Source of the DNA: Neptuniibacter caesariensis
Lineage (GTDB): Bacteria; Pseudomonadota; Gammaproteobacteria; Pseudomonadales; Balneatricaceae
Assembly: GCF_000153345.1 (NCBI RefSeq)
Contig: NZ_CH724125.1
Span: forward strand, 1,995,667 to 2,059,666
Direction: 5' to 3'
DNA: 64,000 nt
Positions 1-8,499 of this stretch are shown here, one piece after another. The notes beneath the pieces were generated by a model. It ran no database searches, was not told the DNA's origin, and worked only from the letters and a program-made list of their open reading frames with translations. The number at the start of each line of letters is the position of its first letter. The first letter of the stretch is position 1. The translations under genes and the position numbers were made by a program.

Positions 1-316
1 TAATGGCATCTTTTAGCTTTTTATCCACTTCGTACTCAACCCGCAGGTCGGACTCCAGCATCGAAGGTACATCTGTGCCGACCTTGAAACCGTCGCGGGT
101 GGTCATGTCCGGCGTGCCTTCAAGGAACAGCATACGCTCAATTAATGCTGCAGCATGGCCTTTTTCATCATCGAATTCATGATCGATACGCTCATACAGC
201 TTATGCAGGCCCCAATCGTCATACATGCGTGAGTGGATGAAATACTGATCCATTGCTGCCAGTTCCATCGCCAGCAGGCCGTTTAGGGCGTCGATTACGC
301 GTTGATTGCCTTTCAT
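1..316 (-). CDS. bfr: Bacterioferritin, ferroxidase-type subunit (3' end outside window)
   Basis: This leftward gene runs off the window edge, so about the first 105 residues are visible. It is a ferritin-like four-helix-bundle subunit that stores iron as a ferric core in the cytoplasm. The reverse-strand start at 316 has a GGAG Shine-Dalgarno sequence just upstream. Of the di-iron ligands, Glu18, Glu51 and His54 can be read, and the Glu expected near residue 94 is also present. Residue 52, normally the haem-ligating Met, is Lys. This is therefore a catalytic subunit that cannot ligate haem in the usual way. It lies 15 bases downstream of a second bfr gene (332-796) with the opposite defects, so the two probably form one mixed 24-mer. 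The family is certain; the division of labour is inferred. Confidence 0.93.
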   Translation of the reverse strand, partial: MKGNQRVIDALNGLLAMELAAMDQYFIHSRMYDDWGLHKLYERIDHEFDDEKGHAAALIERMLFLEGTPDMTTRDGFKVGTDVPSMLESDLRVEYEVDKKLKDAI

Positions 317-331
317 GGTCTATATCTCCAC

Positions 332-796
332 TTACATTTGTGATTGCAGGTAGTTTTCAATGCCAGCATTGTCGATCAGGTACTGCTGGGTTTCGATCCA
401 GTCGACATGGTCCTCTTCATACTCGAGTATGCTTTCGAGTAGTTCACGGCTCACGTAGTCGCTGGCTGTTTCGCAGTATGCGATCGCTTCTCGCAGCAGA
501 GGAAGCTGCTCCAGCTGGAAGTCCATGTCGCACTGAAGCATCTCTTCGGTATGTTCGCCAATTCGAAGTCTTCCCAGTTGCTGAAGATTGGGCAGGCCCT
601 CAAGGAACAGAATGCGTTCGATCAGGTCATCGGCTTGCTTCATATCTTTGATGGATTTTTTGTAAGCCTTCTCATTCAGTTCATCCAGTCCCCAGTTTTT
701 GTACATCCGTGCATGTAGGAAATACTGGTTAATAGACGTTAATTCACTGGTTAGTACCTTGTTCAGGTAGCTGATAACTTGCTTATCGCCTTGCAT
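332..796 (-). CDS. bfr: Bacterioferritin, haem-binding subunit with degenerate ferroxidase site
   Basis: A 154-residue bacterioferritin of normal length, close to E. coli Bfr in its N-terminal half. Met52, the axial haem ligand contributed by each subunit at the dimer interface, is present. The di-iron site is damaged: Glu18 is kept, but position 51 is Asp, position 54 is Gln instead of His, and the position matching Glu94 is Gln; the later Glu-x-x-His pair is kept. The start is supported by an AAGGAGA ribosome site. It is the first gene of a two-gene leftward operon with the bfr gene ending off-window. Both are probably controlled by iron through the Fur-like boxes upstream. Paired haem-type and ferroxidase-type subunits are known in Neisseria, Magnetospirillum and Pseudomonas. 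Confidence 0.95.
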   Translation of the reverse strand: MQGDKQVISYLNKVLTSELTSINQYFLHARMYKNWGLDELNEKAYKKSIKDMKQADDLIERILFLEGLPNLQQLGRLRIGEHTEEMLQCDMDFQLEQLPLLREAIAYCETASDYVSRELLESILEYEEDHVDWIETQQYLIDNAGIENYLQSQM

Positions 797-1035
797 GGGG
801 GATCTCCTTTTTAATACTTACCGCCCAGCGTTTTATAAAGTGCAAAAAGTCTAGGATATAAATATGACAAAATCAAAAAACTCTATATAAAACAATAGGT
901 TGGTAAGTTTAATGCGTTAGATTCTCATTGCGATTCTGTATAATTATCAACCAGTTTTGTAGGGCTTTTTAAAATAACCAACTAATTCAGTAAGTTATGT
1001 TTTATATGAGTAGAATGAGATATTTACAAATTCAT

Positions 1036-1050
1036 TGAGAATAATTTTCA
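1036..1050. promoter_or_regulatory. Fur-box-like palindrome 1
   Basis: TGAGAATAATTTTCA matches the 7-1-7 Fur palindrome (TGATAAT-N-ATTATCA) at 12 of 14 informative positions. It lies between bfr and bfd, about 90 bases before the bfd start. It may be a second Fur site for bfd or serve the bfr side. The match is read directly; binding is inferred. Confidence 0.55.
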
Positions 1051-1087
1051 ACAAGATTCGCGTTTTTGTTGTTGTATATGATGCTGA

Positions 1088-1102
1088 TGAAAACTATTAT
1101 CA
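1088..1102. promoter_or_regulatory. Fur-box-like palindrome 2, at the bfd promoter
   Basis: TGAAAACTATTATCA matches the 7-1-7 Fur palindrome at 12 of 14 informative positions, and the wider 19-mer at 1089-1107 matches the classical Fur box at 15 of 19. It ends 34 bases before the bfd ATG, where Fur would block RNA polymerase. bfd is a classic iron-starvation-induced gene, which fits. Confidence 0.65.
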
Positions 1103-1136
1103 TTACCGATTCGGATTGAGATAGATTATTAGCATC

Positions 1137-1331
1137 ATGTTTGTTTGTATCTGTGAAAATATTACCTGCAGTGATGTCCGCGATGCGGTTGATCAGGGCG
1201 CGCGTTCAGTGCGGGATTTGAATAAAGAACTGGCGGTTGGTAGCCAGTGTGGCAAGTGTGTTTGTGCGGCACGTAAAGTGATGCAGGAACATATTGCAGA
1301 ATCTGACTTCGAACTGGCAGTGCCTGCTTAG
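1137..1331 (+). CDS. bfd: Bacterioferritin-associated ferredoxin
   Basis: A 64-residue [2Fe-2S] protein with the Bfd cysteine pattern Cys4, Cys6, Cys38 and Cys41. Bfd docks on bacterioferritin near the haem and passes electrons inward, reducing the ferric core so that iron is released. It is divergent from the two bfr genes and preceded by Fur-like boxes, so it should be switched on when iron is short. The ribosome site is weak. Its stop codon overlaps the stop of the convergent sirtuin gene by four bases (1328-1331). Family and role are secure. Confidence 0.95.
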   Translation: MFVCICENITCSDVRDAVDQGARSVRDLNKELAVGSQCGKCVCAARKVMQEHIAESDFELAVPA

Positions 1332-2161
1332 CGCTGATTTTGCAACATCTCTACTGCGCCGCCAAGTGTTTCGGCAATAGGCGCATCCAGCTTAAGAGAC
1401 AGTAGTTCATCAGCACGTGTTACACCAAGATTTAACGCGCAGATAGGTTTATTCCATTCTTTGGCTTTCTTACAAAACCGGTAGCCCGAATAGACCATGA
1501 GTGATGTCCCAACGGTCAACAGGGCATCCGCTTCTTGCAAAACATCCAACGCATTGAAAACCGACTCTTTGGGGACATTGTCACCAAAATAGACGACGTC
1601 GGGCTTCAGAATCCCCCCACAAGCTTCGCAGTCAAGCACCGTAAAATCAGCGAAAGCCTCACTTTCTAGATCCGCATCACCATCAGGACGTGCGCCAGCA
1701 GCCACTATTTCAAATTGTGGGTTAGCCTCAGCTGTCTGGTTGTGGATATCTTTGCGATCATAGTATGCAGCGCAGCTCATGCACCTGACCTTGTCTGAAC
1801 GTCCGTGTAGATCGAGTACTTTTTCACTGCCGGAATGTTGGTGAAGACGATCAACATTCTGGGTAATCAGAAGCTGGATATACCCCATCTGCTCTAATTT
1901 GCTCAATGCATAGTGCGCTGTGCTGGGTTTTGCATCGCGCATTAATGGCCAGCCAATTAAGCTACGAGCCCAGTAACGCTGCCTGGCATAATGGCTTTCC
2001 ATGTACTCTTTATGCTGGACCGGAGCTGAATGTTGCCAGTTACCTTTTTGATCCCGATAAGCGGGAATTCCCGAGTCAGTACTTACACCGGCGCCGGTTA
2101 ATACCACGAGTTTGGGATGGCTGTGGATAAATTCTGCTAGCTGTTCAGCATGCTTGATCAT
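1328..2161 (-). CDS. NAD-dependent protein deacylase, Sir2/sirtuin family (SIRT4-like)
   Basis: A 277-residue sirtuin that removes acyl groups from lysine while consuming NAD+. The NAD-binding loop GAGVSTDSGIPAYRD spans residues 23-37, TQNVD lies at 100-104 and the catalytic His is His119 in LHGR. The structural zinc site is Cys127/Cys130 and Cys178/Cys181, with a long 47-residue insert between the pairs. The late block KPDVVYFGDNVP resembles the SIRT4-like bacterial class rather than CobB, so lipoamidase, ADP-ribosyl or other deacylase activity is possible. It is a single gene in its own unit, starting downstream of the glcB terminator and ending tail to tail with bfd. The substrate cannot be read from sequence. 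Confidence 0.9.
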   Translation of the reverse strand: MIKHAEQLAEFIHSHPKLVVLTGAGVSTDSGIPAYRDQKGNWQHSAPVQHKEYMESHYARQRYWARSLIGWPLMRDAKPSTAHYALSKLEQMGYIQLLITQNVDRLHQHSGSEKVLDLHGRSDKVRCMSCAAYYDRKDIHNQTAEANPQFEIVAAGARPDGDADLESEAFADFTVLDCEACGGILKPDVVYFGDNVPKESVFNALDVLQEADALLTVGTSLMVYSGYRFCKKAKEWNKPICALNLGVTRADELLSLKLDAPIAETLGGAVEMLQNQR

Positions 2162-2210
2162 AAGCGTTTATGTCTTTCTCTGTGATTCTTTTAAGTCTAC
2201 CTGAAACAAA

Positions 2211-2241
2211 AAAACCGTGCCCTTGGAAGGAGCACGGTTTT
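2211..2241 (-). terminator. Rho-independent terminator after glcB
   Basis: AAAACCGTGC (2211-2220) pairs with GCACGGTTTT (2232-2241) around an 11-base loop. Flanking A and T runs allow it to work in both directions. It lies 43 bases beyond the glcB stop and separates glcB from the sirtuin gene. Confidence 0.85.
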
Positions 2242-2283
2242 TACGTTTTGCTGACTTAATCAGATTAAGTCACAAAGTGACGT

Positions 2284-4461
2284 TTAAGCACCAAATTTAG
2301 CTTTAGCTTCGATGCGGCGACGGTGCAGCACTGGCTCTGTGTAACCGTTTGGCTGCACACAGCCTTCGATTACCAGCTCACAAGCTGCTGCGAATGCTAC
2401 GCTATCTTCAAAGTTGCCAGCCATTGGACGGTACAGAGGATCGTTTTCGTTCTGACGATCTACAACAGCAGCCATGCGCTTAAGCGTTTCCATGACCTGC
2501 TCTTCAGAACAGATACCATGGCGCAACCAGTTAGCAATGTGCTGGCTGGAGATACGCAGCGTCGCGCGGTCTTCCATCAGGCCAACATCGTTGATGTCGG
2601 GTACTTTAGAACAACCAACACCCTGGTCGATCCAGCGAACAACGTAACCCAGGATGCCCTGTGCGTTGTTATCCAGCTCTTCCTGAATCTCTTCAGCAGA
2701 CCAGCTTGGGTTTGCTTCAACGGGTACGGTCAGGATGTCATCCAGATTTGCGCGGTCACGTGCTTTCAATTCGTCCTGGCGGGCAAATACGTCTACCTGA
2801 TGGTAGTGCGTTGCGTGTAGTACCGCCGCTGTTGGAGATGGAACCCATGCAGTGTTTGCACCAGACATCGGGTGGCCGATCTTCGCTTCCAACATGTTTG
2901 CCATCTGATCAGGGATTGGCCACATGCCTTTACCGATCTGTGCGCGACCTTGCAGACCACACAGAAGACCGTTATCAACGTTCCAGTTTTCGTAAGCACC
3001 GATCCAGGAAGCCGCTTTCATGTCGCCTTTACGGATCATCGGACCCGCTTCCATAGACGTGTGGATCTCGTCACCCGTGCGATCCAGGAAGCCTGTGTTG
3101 ATAAATACAACACGCTCTTTAGCTGCGCGGATACACTCTTTCAGGTTAACGGTAGTGCGGCGCTCTTCATCCATGATACCCATCTTCATGGTGAAGCGTT
3201 CCAGACCCAGTACATCTTCGATGCGGCCGAACAGTTCGTTGGCAAAAGCAACTTCTTCTGGACCGTGCATCTTCGGCTTAACGATGTAAGTAGAGCCAGT
3301 CACAGTGTTGCTGTACTTACCGTTACCTTTGATGTCGTGGATAGAGATCAGGGTAGTCACCATGCCGTCCATGATGCCTTCTGGTACTTCGTTGCCATCT
3401 TTATCCAGAATCGCTTCGTTAGTCATCAGGTGACCTACGTTACGAACGAACATCAGGCTGCGGCCTTTAAGTGCCAGTGAAGAACCGTCCAGAGCAGTAA
3501 ATTCACGATCGCCATTGATAGAACGAGTGAAAGTCTTACCGCCTTTGCTGACTTCTTCAGTCAGGTCGCCTTTCATCAGACCCAACCAGTTGCGGTAGAT
3601 AACGACTTTGTCATCGCCATCGACTGCTGCAACAGAATCTTCACAGTCCATGATCGCAGTCAGTGCTGCTTCCATCACGATATCTTTGATGCCCGCTGCA
3701 TCGTCTTTACCGATCTGGCTGTTACGGTCTACCTGAACTTCGAAGTGAAGACCGTTATTCGCGAGCAGAATGGATTCCGGTGCAGACAGATCACCGTTGT
3801 AACCGATAAGCTTCTCTGCATCTGCTAGTGTGGTTGTGCTGCCATCTTTCATGGCTACAGCTAGCTTGCCTTCAGCAATGCTATAACCTGTAGAATCTTT
3901 ATGAGAGCCTTCTGCCAGCGGTGCAGCCTGATCCAGGAAGTCACGTGCTGCAGCAATCACTTTCGCGCCGCGAGCTGGATTGTAAGCGCCAGCTTTTTCA
4001 GCACCGCCTTCTTCAGAGATTGCGTCAGTACCGTACAGAGCATCGTATAGGCTGCCCCAGCGAGCATTCGCTGCGTTGAGAGCGAAACGTGCATTCATGA
4101 CTGGTACTACCAGCTGTGGGCCCGCCATGGTCGCCATTTCAGGGTCAACATTGGCAGTGGATGCTTCGAAATCTTCACCTTCAGGCAGAAGGTAGTCGAT
4201 CTCTGTCAGGAACGCCTTATAGGCTTCCAGGTCAAATGCCTGACCCTGACGCTCACGATGCCATGCATCAATCTGCTCCTGAATCGCATCGCGTTTAGCC
4301 AGGAGTTCGCGATTTTTTGGCGCCAGGTCGTGCACGATTGCGTCGAATCCTGCCCAAAACTGTTCGCTGGTTACGCCAGTGCCTGGCAGTGCTTCGTTGT
4401 TAACGAAATCGTAAAGAGCCTGTGCAACCTGAAGGCCGCCGCTCTGTACCCTTTGACTCAT
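2284..4461 (-). CDS. glcB: Malate synthase G
   Basis: A 725-residue protein, the usual length for the G isoform (E. coli 723). It condenses glyoxylate and acetyl-CoA to malate, letting the cell grow on acetate, glycolate or fatty acids. Visible family blocks include [13 protein letters not shown] in the barrel (about residues 272-284), the [20 protein letters not shown] block carrying a conserved acidic residue (about 455-475), and the late block [21 protein letters not shown] single-gene unit with its own terminator (2211-2241). Strong, regular codon bias suggests high expression and explains several long antisense open frames, which are not genes. No glycolate oxidase or isocitrate lyase gene is adjacent. 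Confidence 0.97.
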   Translation of the reverse strand: MSQRVQSGGLQVAQALYDFVNNEALPGTGVTSEQFWAGFDAIVHDLAPKNRELLAKRDAIQEQIDAWHRERQGQAFDLEAYKAFLTEIDYLLPEGEDFEASTANVDPEMATMAGPQLVVPVMNARFALNAANARWGSLYDALYGTDAISEEGGAEKAGAYNPARGAKVIAAARDFLDQAAPLAEGSHKDSTGYSIAEGKLAVAMKDGSTTTLADAEKLIGYNGDLSAPESILLANNGLHFEVQVDRNSQIGKDDAAGIKDIVMEAALTAIMDCEDSVAAVDGDDKVVIYRNWLGLMKGDLTEEVSKGGKTFTRSINGDREFTALDGSSLALKGRSLMFVRNVGHLMTNEAILDKDGNEVPEGIMDGMVTTLISIHDIKGNGKYSNTVTGSTYIVKPKMHGPEEVAFANELFGRIEDVLGLERFTMKMGIMDEERRTTVNLKECIRAAKERVVFINTGFLDRTGDEIHTSMEAGPMIRKGDMKAASWIGAYENWNVDNGLLCGLQGRAQIGKGMWPIPDQMANMLEAKIGHPMSGANTAWVPSPTAAVLHATHYHQVDVFARQDELKARDRANLDDILTVPVEANPSWSAEEIQEELDNNAQGILGYVVRWIDQGVGCSKVPDINDVGLMEDRATLRISSQHIANWLRHGICSEEQVMETLKRMAAVVDRQNENDPLYRPMAGNFEDSVAFAAACELVIEGCVQPNGYTEPVLHRRRIEAKAKFGA

Positions 4462-4727
4462 AATATATTGCCCCAGTTTCTATTCTGACAGTCCAGGTGC
4501 GAGGCAACCGTGAACTGAATGTTATGTGGCGATTGGTGTTAAAGCGCCATCTTTGTGCAATGCAACAGTAGCGCAATGTAGGGGTATTGTCGCTCAACTC
4601 GACCCAAAAGTATGATAACTGCGCCTTATATTCGCTATAAGTTGGACGAATGTGTCGATTTTTAGGCTACAGTTATTGGTGTAACTCTCTGTTTTTATAA
4701 CGTTTTGATAAACGCTTTGGAGAATGA

Positions 4728-5705
4728 ATGGCAGGTTTTGACCGAGATATTCTGATCAGGGGGCTTCCTGACTTTCAGGGGGCTGTTGCAGGCATTCCGT
4801 CAGAGAGTGTGCGGGCCTATCTGAGCTTTTATCACCTTCAGGATCTGGCTGAAATGGCTGTGTATAAGGTTGGCCGTATGAAGCTGGATGAAGTGAATGT
4901 CACCGTTCAGTCTTTTGCTCAACCCCCAGGACGCTCAGCGCGGGGCACTGTGATTGTCGTTCATGGCTATATGGATCATATGGGGCTATATCAGCACCTG
5001 ATATTTAACCTGTTTCAGGAGCGTTTCAATGTGCTCTGTTACGACCTTAGCGGGCATGGATTATCGGATGGTAATGCGTTGGCAGTGGATGACTTTCACC
5101 ATTATGCGACACAGTTGGCCGAACTGGTTGCCCAGCTTGAGCAGGATTTAGTTTATCCATTGCATCTGGTCGGGCAAAGTACCGGAGCTGCTGTGGTGAT
5201 GGCACATCAGTTACTCTTTAGTCATGGAAATCTCCCTCTATTAGGTGAGCGTGTACTGCTGGCGCCGTTGGTCAGGCCTGCTATGTGGCGTTCGATTCGG
5301 CGCAAGTACCGTTGGTTTAAGTATGTGCTGAAGCGGGTGCCAAGACGTTATAGCAACAATTCTCACGATAAGTCATTTATGCGTTTTATCTCTGAGAGGG
5401 ATCTTTTACAGCACCGTGAAATACCGGTTAGCTGGGTAGGTGCGATGCTCGCCTGGGGAGAGTGGGTTGAAAACCATCCACCGGTACGGGGGAAAATCCA
5501 CATGATTCAGGGAACTGATGATGGTACGGTGGATTGGCACCATAATATGGCGGAGCTAGGGCGCTTGTACCCCGAACTGGAGCTGAAGCTAATTAAGCAG
5601 GCAAAACATCATCTGGTGAATGAATCCCCTGAATACAGGGATCAGGTGTTCAATCATCTGTGTCAGGTCTTTGACAACTGGGAAAACGAAAATGGGCTGC
5701 CCTAA
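4728..5705 (+). CDS. Alpha/beta hydrolase (lysophospholipase / serine aminopeptidase S33-like)
   Basis: A 325-residue cytoplasmic alpha/beta hydrolase. The oxyanion motif VVHGYMDH is at about 77-84, the nucleophile elbow GQSTG places Ser151, the acid is probably Asp264 or Asp265 in GTDDGTVDW, and the base is His294 or His295 in KQAKHHLVNES. The arrangement resembles bacterial monoacylglycerol lipase and lysophospholipase-like hydrolases, so a lipid ester substrate is plausible but unproven. It stands alone between divergent glcB and convergent serA. Its stop codon lies in the loop of the shared terminator hairpin at 5691-5716. Confidence 0.85.
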   Translation: MAGFDRDILIRGLPDFQGAVAGIPSESVRAYLSFYHLQDLAEMAVYKVGRMKLDEVNVTVQSFAQPPGRSARGTVIVVHGYMDHMGLYQHLIFNLFQERFNVLCYDLSGHGLSDGNALAVDDFHHYATQLAELVAQLEQDLVYPLHLVGQSTGAAVVMAHQLLFSHGNLPLLGERVLLAPLVRPAMWRSIRRKYRWFKYVLKRVPRRYSNNSHDKSFMRFISERDLLQHREIPVSWVGAMLAWGEWVENHPPVRGKIHMIQGTDDGTVDWHHNMAELGRLYPELELKLIKQAKHHLVNESPEYRDQVFNHLCQVFDNWENENGLP

Positions 5706-5716
5706 AGCAGCCCATT
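5691..5716. terminator. Bidirectional terminator between hydrolase gene and serA
   Basis: A 10-bp perfect stem, AATGGGCTGC (5691-5700) with GCAGCCCATT (5707-5716), encloses a six-base loop that contains the hydrolase stop codon. A T-rich stretch follows on the plus strand. It serves the hydrolase gene and probably serA, which ends at 5737 on the other strand. Confidence 0.75.
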
Positions 5717-5736
5717 TATTTGGATCTGAGTAACGC

Positions 5737-6969
5737 TTAGAACAGACGGCGGCAGCGAATAGTGCCTTCGATCTGTCTCAGGTTTTGTAGGGCAACCTGA
5801 GAGTAATCGGCATCAACGTCTACGACAACGTAACCTACTTTCTCATTTGTCTGCAGGTACTGGCCGCTGATGTTGATGCTGTTCTCCGAGAATACACTGT
5901 TGATCGCTGTCATAATGCCAGGCACGTTGTTATGAACATGCAGCAGACGGTGAACATTTGGATGTTCTGGCAGCGCAACTTCAGGGAAGTTAACTGAAGT
6001 GATAGAGGAACCGTTATCACTGTACTTGATCAGTTTCTCTGCTACTTCGTAACCGATGTTCTCCTGAGCTTCCATAGTAGAACCACCTACGTGAGGTGTC
6101 AGGATCACATTGTCATACTCGCGAAGAGGTGAGATGAACTCATCGTTGTTTGTACGTGGTTCAACTGGGAATACATCGACAGCTGCGCCCAGCAGACGAC
6201 CTGAATCCAGTGCTTTACATAGCTCGTCGATCACTACAACCGTACCGCGTGCAGCGTTCAGGAAGATAGAGCCCTGTTTCATCTCTGCAAACTGAGCTTC
6301 ACCCATCATATCTTGTGTAGACGGTGTCTCAGGTACATGCAGGGAAACAATATCACTGATGTTAAGCAGTTCCTTAAGAGAGCCAACCTGTGTTGCATTA
6401 CCCAGTGGCAGTTTAGTCACAACGTCATAGAAGTAGACTTTCATACCTAGGGATTCAGCAATAACACTCAACTGAGAACCGATGCTGCCGTAACCAACAA
6501 TACCCAGCTTCTTACCACGGATCTCGTAGGAGTTCTTAGCTGATTTCTGCCACTCACCGCGGTGAGCTTTAGCATTCTTCTCAGCGACGCCGCGCAGCAA
6601 TAGGATTGCTTCAGCGATCACCAGTTCAGCTACAGAGCGAGTGTTAGAGAATGGCGCATTAAAGACTGCAACACCGCGCATCGTCGCGGCTTCCAGATTC
6701 ACCTGGTTTGTTCCGATACAGAAACAACCAACAGCAACCAGTTTCTCGGCAGCAGCAAAGACTTTCTCAGTCAGCTGAGTACGCGAGCGGATACCGATGA
6801 AGTGAACATCCTTAATACGTGCAATCAGTTCTTCTTCTGGCAGTGAACCCGTCAGAAACTCAATGTTGGTGTAACCGTTTTGGTTAAATGTATCCACAGC
6901 AGACTGGTGGACACCTTCCAACAGCAATATCTTGATTTTGCTTTTATCAAGAGAGGTTGTTTGACTCAT
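5737..6969 (-). CDS. serA: D-3-phosphoglycerate dehydrogenase
   Basis: A 410-residue enzyme, exactly the E. coli SerA length. It oxidises 3-phosphoglycerate with NAD+, the first step of serine synthesis. The Rossmann motif GYGSIGSQ and an acidic residue after it mark the cofactor site. LHVPETPSTQ and the catalytic-His block TPHVGGSTMEAQ follow. The C-terminal 80 residues form an ACT domain (NNVPGIMTAINSVFSENSI), the site at which serine inhibits the family. It works upstream of glyA, which lies in another part of the window. Single-gene unit; the promoter lies within 6970-7150 but I could not define it. Confidence 0.97.
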   Translation of the reverse strand: MSQTTSLDKSKIKILLLEGVHQSAVDTFNQNGYTNIEFLTGSLPEEELIARIKDVHFIGIRSRTQLTEKVFAAAEKLVAVGCFCIGTNQVNLEAATMRGVAVFNAPFSNTRSVAELVIAEAILLLRGVAEKNAKAHRGEWQKSAKNSYEIRGKKLGIVGYGSIGSQLSVIAESLGMKVYFYDVVTKLPLGNATQVGSLKELLNISDIVSLHVPETPSTQDMMGEAQFAEMKQGSIFLNAARGTVVVIDELCKALDSGRLLGAAVDVFPVEPRTNNDEFISPLREYDNVILTPHVGGSTMEAQENIGYEVAEKLIKYSDNGSSITSVNFPEVALPEHPNVHRLLHVHNNVPGIMTAINSVFSENSINISGQYLQTNEKVGYVVVDVDADYSQVALQNLRQIEGTIRCRRLF

Positions 6970-7150
6970 GGTGTGCAGCTCTTTTATTAAGTGGCTTGGT
7001 TCCGCTAGGGACGTGCCACAGGTTTAATGCTTAGTTCTGAGCGCGAATATTATCACAGGCAAAGTTGAAAAGGATGAATGTACAGCGGGGTTTGCTGGAA
7101 AAATATTCAACTTAAAGTGAGAAAGGTTGGATTTTGTGTGGAAAAGTAGG

Positions 7151-7174
7151 GAAAAGGGGTGAAAATCACCCCTT
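7151..7174 (-). terminator. Rho-independent terminator after ppnP
   Basis: AAGGGGTGA (7154-7162) pairs with TCACCCCTT (7166-7174) around a three-base loop. Read leftward, it is followed by a short T run (the complement of 7152-7155). It lies 12 bases beyond the ppnP stop. Confidence 0.8.
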
Positions 7175-7185
7175 AAGAAAAGTGC

Positions 7186-7467
7186 TTAGCCGTAGAAGCA
7201 TAGGTAAGCAGTTGCCTGCTCAACTTTCAACTGGAACTTCTGATTGGCAGCAACTTTAAATTCTGTGCCCGTTGGGTAAGACTGAAACTCGTCGCTACCA
7301 GGTAGTTTAACGATAAGCTCTCCGCTTACGACTTTCATCAGTTCATCTTCGCTGGTGCCGAACTCATACTCGCCTGGAGCCATGACACCTGAAGTGACAT
7401 TACCTTCACTGTTTTCGAAACCGATGGATTTTACTTTACCGTCGAAGTACTCATTTACGTTCAGCAT
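7186..7467 (-). CDS. ppnP: Pyrimidine/purine nucleoside phosphorylase
   Basis: A 93-residue cupin-like protein of the PpnP (YaiE, DUF1255) family, one residue shorter than the E. coli protein. Family members split nucleosides with phosphate to give a free base and ribose 1-phosphate. Diagnostic blocks are the opening [15 protein letters not shown], the middle [12 protein letters not shown] and the closing CFYG. The AGGAGA ribosome site is strong. It lies 56 bases downstream of the LysR gene on the same strand, and may be read through from it, and has its own terminator. Confidence 0.93.
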   Translation of the reverse strand: MLNVNEYFDGKVKSIGFENSEGNVTSGVMAPGEYEFGTSEDELMKVVSGELIVKLPGSDEFQSYPTGTEFKVAANQKFQLKVEQATAYLCFYG

Positions 7468-7523
7468 TTTTTGATCTCCTAAATTTGCCGCGAATCATAA
7501 AGATAATTACAGATCGCTGCAAA

Positions 7524-8411
7524 TTATCTGCAATTCGCGTCGCTATGTTCGATTACAAAGTCGACAAAGGTCCGGTTTGCTTTGGACAGATAACCATCCT
7601 TACGCCATGCAATAGAGAGATCCAGCCAGACGGGGTCTGAAAAGGGCCGGGCTACAAGCTCGGGTTCATCTCTGATAACCATCTCCATCAGGGTTGATAT
7701 AGCAAACCCCTGCTTGACGATCGATTTGATTAAAGGAATCAGATTGGTTTCAAAGCTGATGTTAGGTTTGATGCCTGTTTCTGCGGAGAGTCGGTCAACA
7801 ACGTTGCGGTGGAAAAAGCCGCTGTTAAACATCACCAGTTCTTCGGCGAAAAGCTCTTTGGGATCAATCGCATGTTTGCGAGCAAAATGATGATCCTGTG
7901 GACAGATTACCATCATCTGTTCCCGCAGAAAGGTTTCAGATTCCAGGCCAGCCGAAGGGATTTGATCTACTACAACGGCAAGGTCCAGATCGCCTTGTTC
8001 CAGTAGTGATTGGAGTTTGCCTGCGCCGCCGTCAATTACTCGAAGGTTCAGCTGCGGGAAGCGGTGCCTGAATGCCATGAGAATCGGCGGGAAGTAATAA
8101 GAGCCGAGCATGCTCGGAATACCCACCCTGACTTCGCCTTTAAGCAGGCCTTTGATCTCCTGCATCTCAAGGAGAGCATCATCTGCCGCTTGTAGTATTC
8201 GCTGGGCATGCTGATAAAGTCGTTCACCTTCATCGGTCAGGCCGATCTGACGGTCACCTCGGTGGAGCAGTCGCAGGTCTAGCTGTTCCTCGAGCCTGCG
8301 GATGGTCATACTAATTGCGGGTTGGGCAATATGAAGCATCTCTGCGGCTTTTGTGAAGCTGCGTTGATCGGCAACCGTTTTAAAATAGAGCAGGTGTTTA
8401 ATATCCAGCAT
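7524..8411 (-). CDS. LysR-family transcriptional regulator
   Basis: A 295-residue LysR-type regulator. The N-terminal winged helix-turn-helix occupies about residues 1-60 (MLDIKHLLYFKTVADQRS, FTKAAEMLHIAQPAIS). The rest is a periplasmic-binding-protein-like effector domain. It is divergent from an MFS transporter with only 88 bases between them, and an AT-rich inverted repeat (8416-8449) lies in that gap. The usual reading is that it controls the transporter and itself in response to a small molecule. The effector cannot be named from sequence. Confidence 0.92.
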   Translation of the reverse strand: MLDIKHLLYFKTVADQRSFTKAAEMLHIAQPAISMTIRRLEEQLDLRLLHRGDRQIGLTDEGERLYQHAQRILQAADDALLEMQEIKGLLKGEVRVGIPSMLGSYYFPPILMAFRHRFPQLNLRVIDGGAGKLQSLLEQGDLDLAVVVDQIPSAGLESETFLREQMMVICPQDHHFARKHAIDPKELFAEELVMFNSGFFHRNVVDRLSAETGIKPNISFETNLIPLIKSIVKQGFAISTLMEMVIRDEPELVARPFSDPVWLDLSIAWRKDGYLSKANRTFVDFVIEHSDANCR

Positions 8412-8415
8412 AATA

Positions 8416-8449
8416 AAAATATATGGTTAAGATAATTTCTATATATTTT
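8416..8449. promoter_or_regulatory. Inverted repeat, candidate operator between lysR and MFS genes
   Basis: AAAATATAT (8416-8424) and its exact complement ATATATTTT (8441-8449) are 16 bases apart, beginning five bases upstream of the LysR start. LysR proteins bind interrupted AT-rich dyads in such gaps, so this is the best operator candidate. Its low complexity means chance is possible. Confidence 0.4.
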
Positions 8450-8499
8450 AATGATTTTAAATTGATTGTTACTCTGGCCGCAAATTAAAGAGGTGGATA

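Larger units (their letters stand above)
797..1136. promoter_or_regulatory. AT-rich divergent control region between bfr and bfd
   Basis: A 340-base gene-free stretch separates the leftward bfr operon from the rightward bfd. It is clearly richer in A and T than its surroundings. It holds two good Fur-type palindromes at 1036-1050 and 1088-1102, and a weaker candidate at 935-949 (10 of 14 informative positions). I see no convincing small RNA gene or terminator. The bfr promoter probably lies in the left half, but I could not fix its -35 and -10 boxes. Confidence 0.6.

Noticed and set aside
935-949. Third Fur-like site
   Set aside because: Only 10 of 14 positions match and the left half is poor in an AT-rich region; not listed as a separate site.
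2872-3480. Long open frame antisense to glcB
   Set aside because: It arises from the strong codon bias of malate synthase on the other strand; no ribosome site or family similarity.
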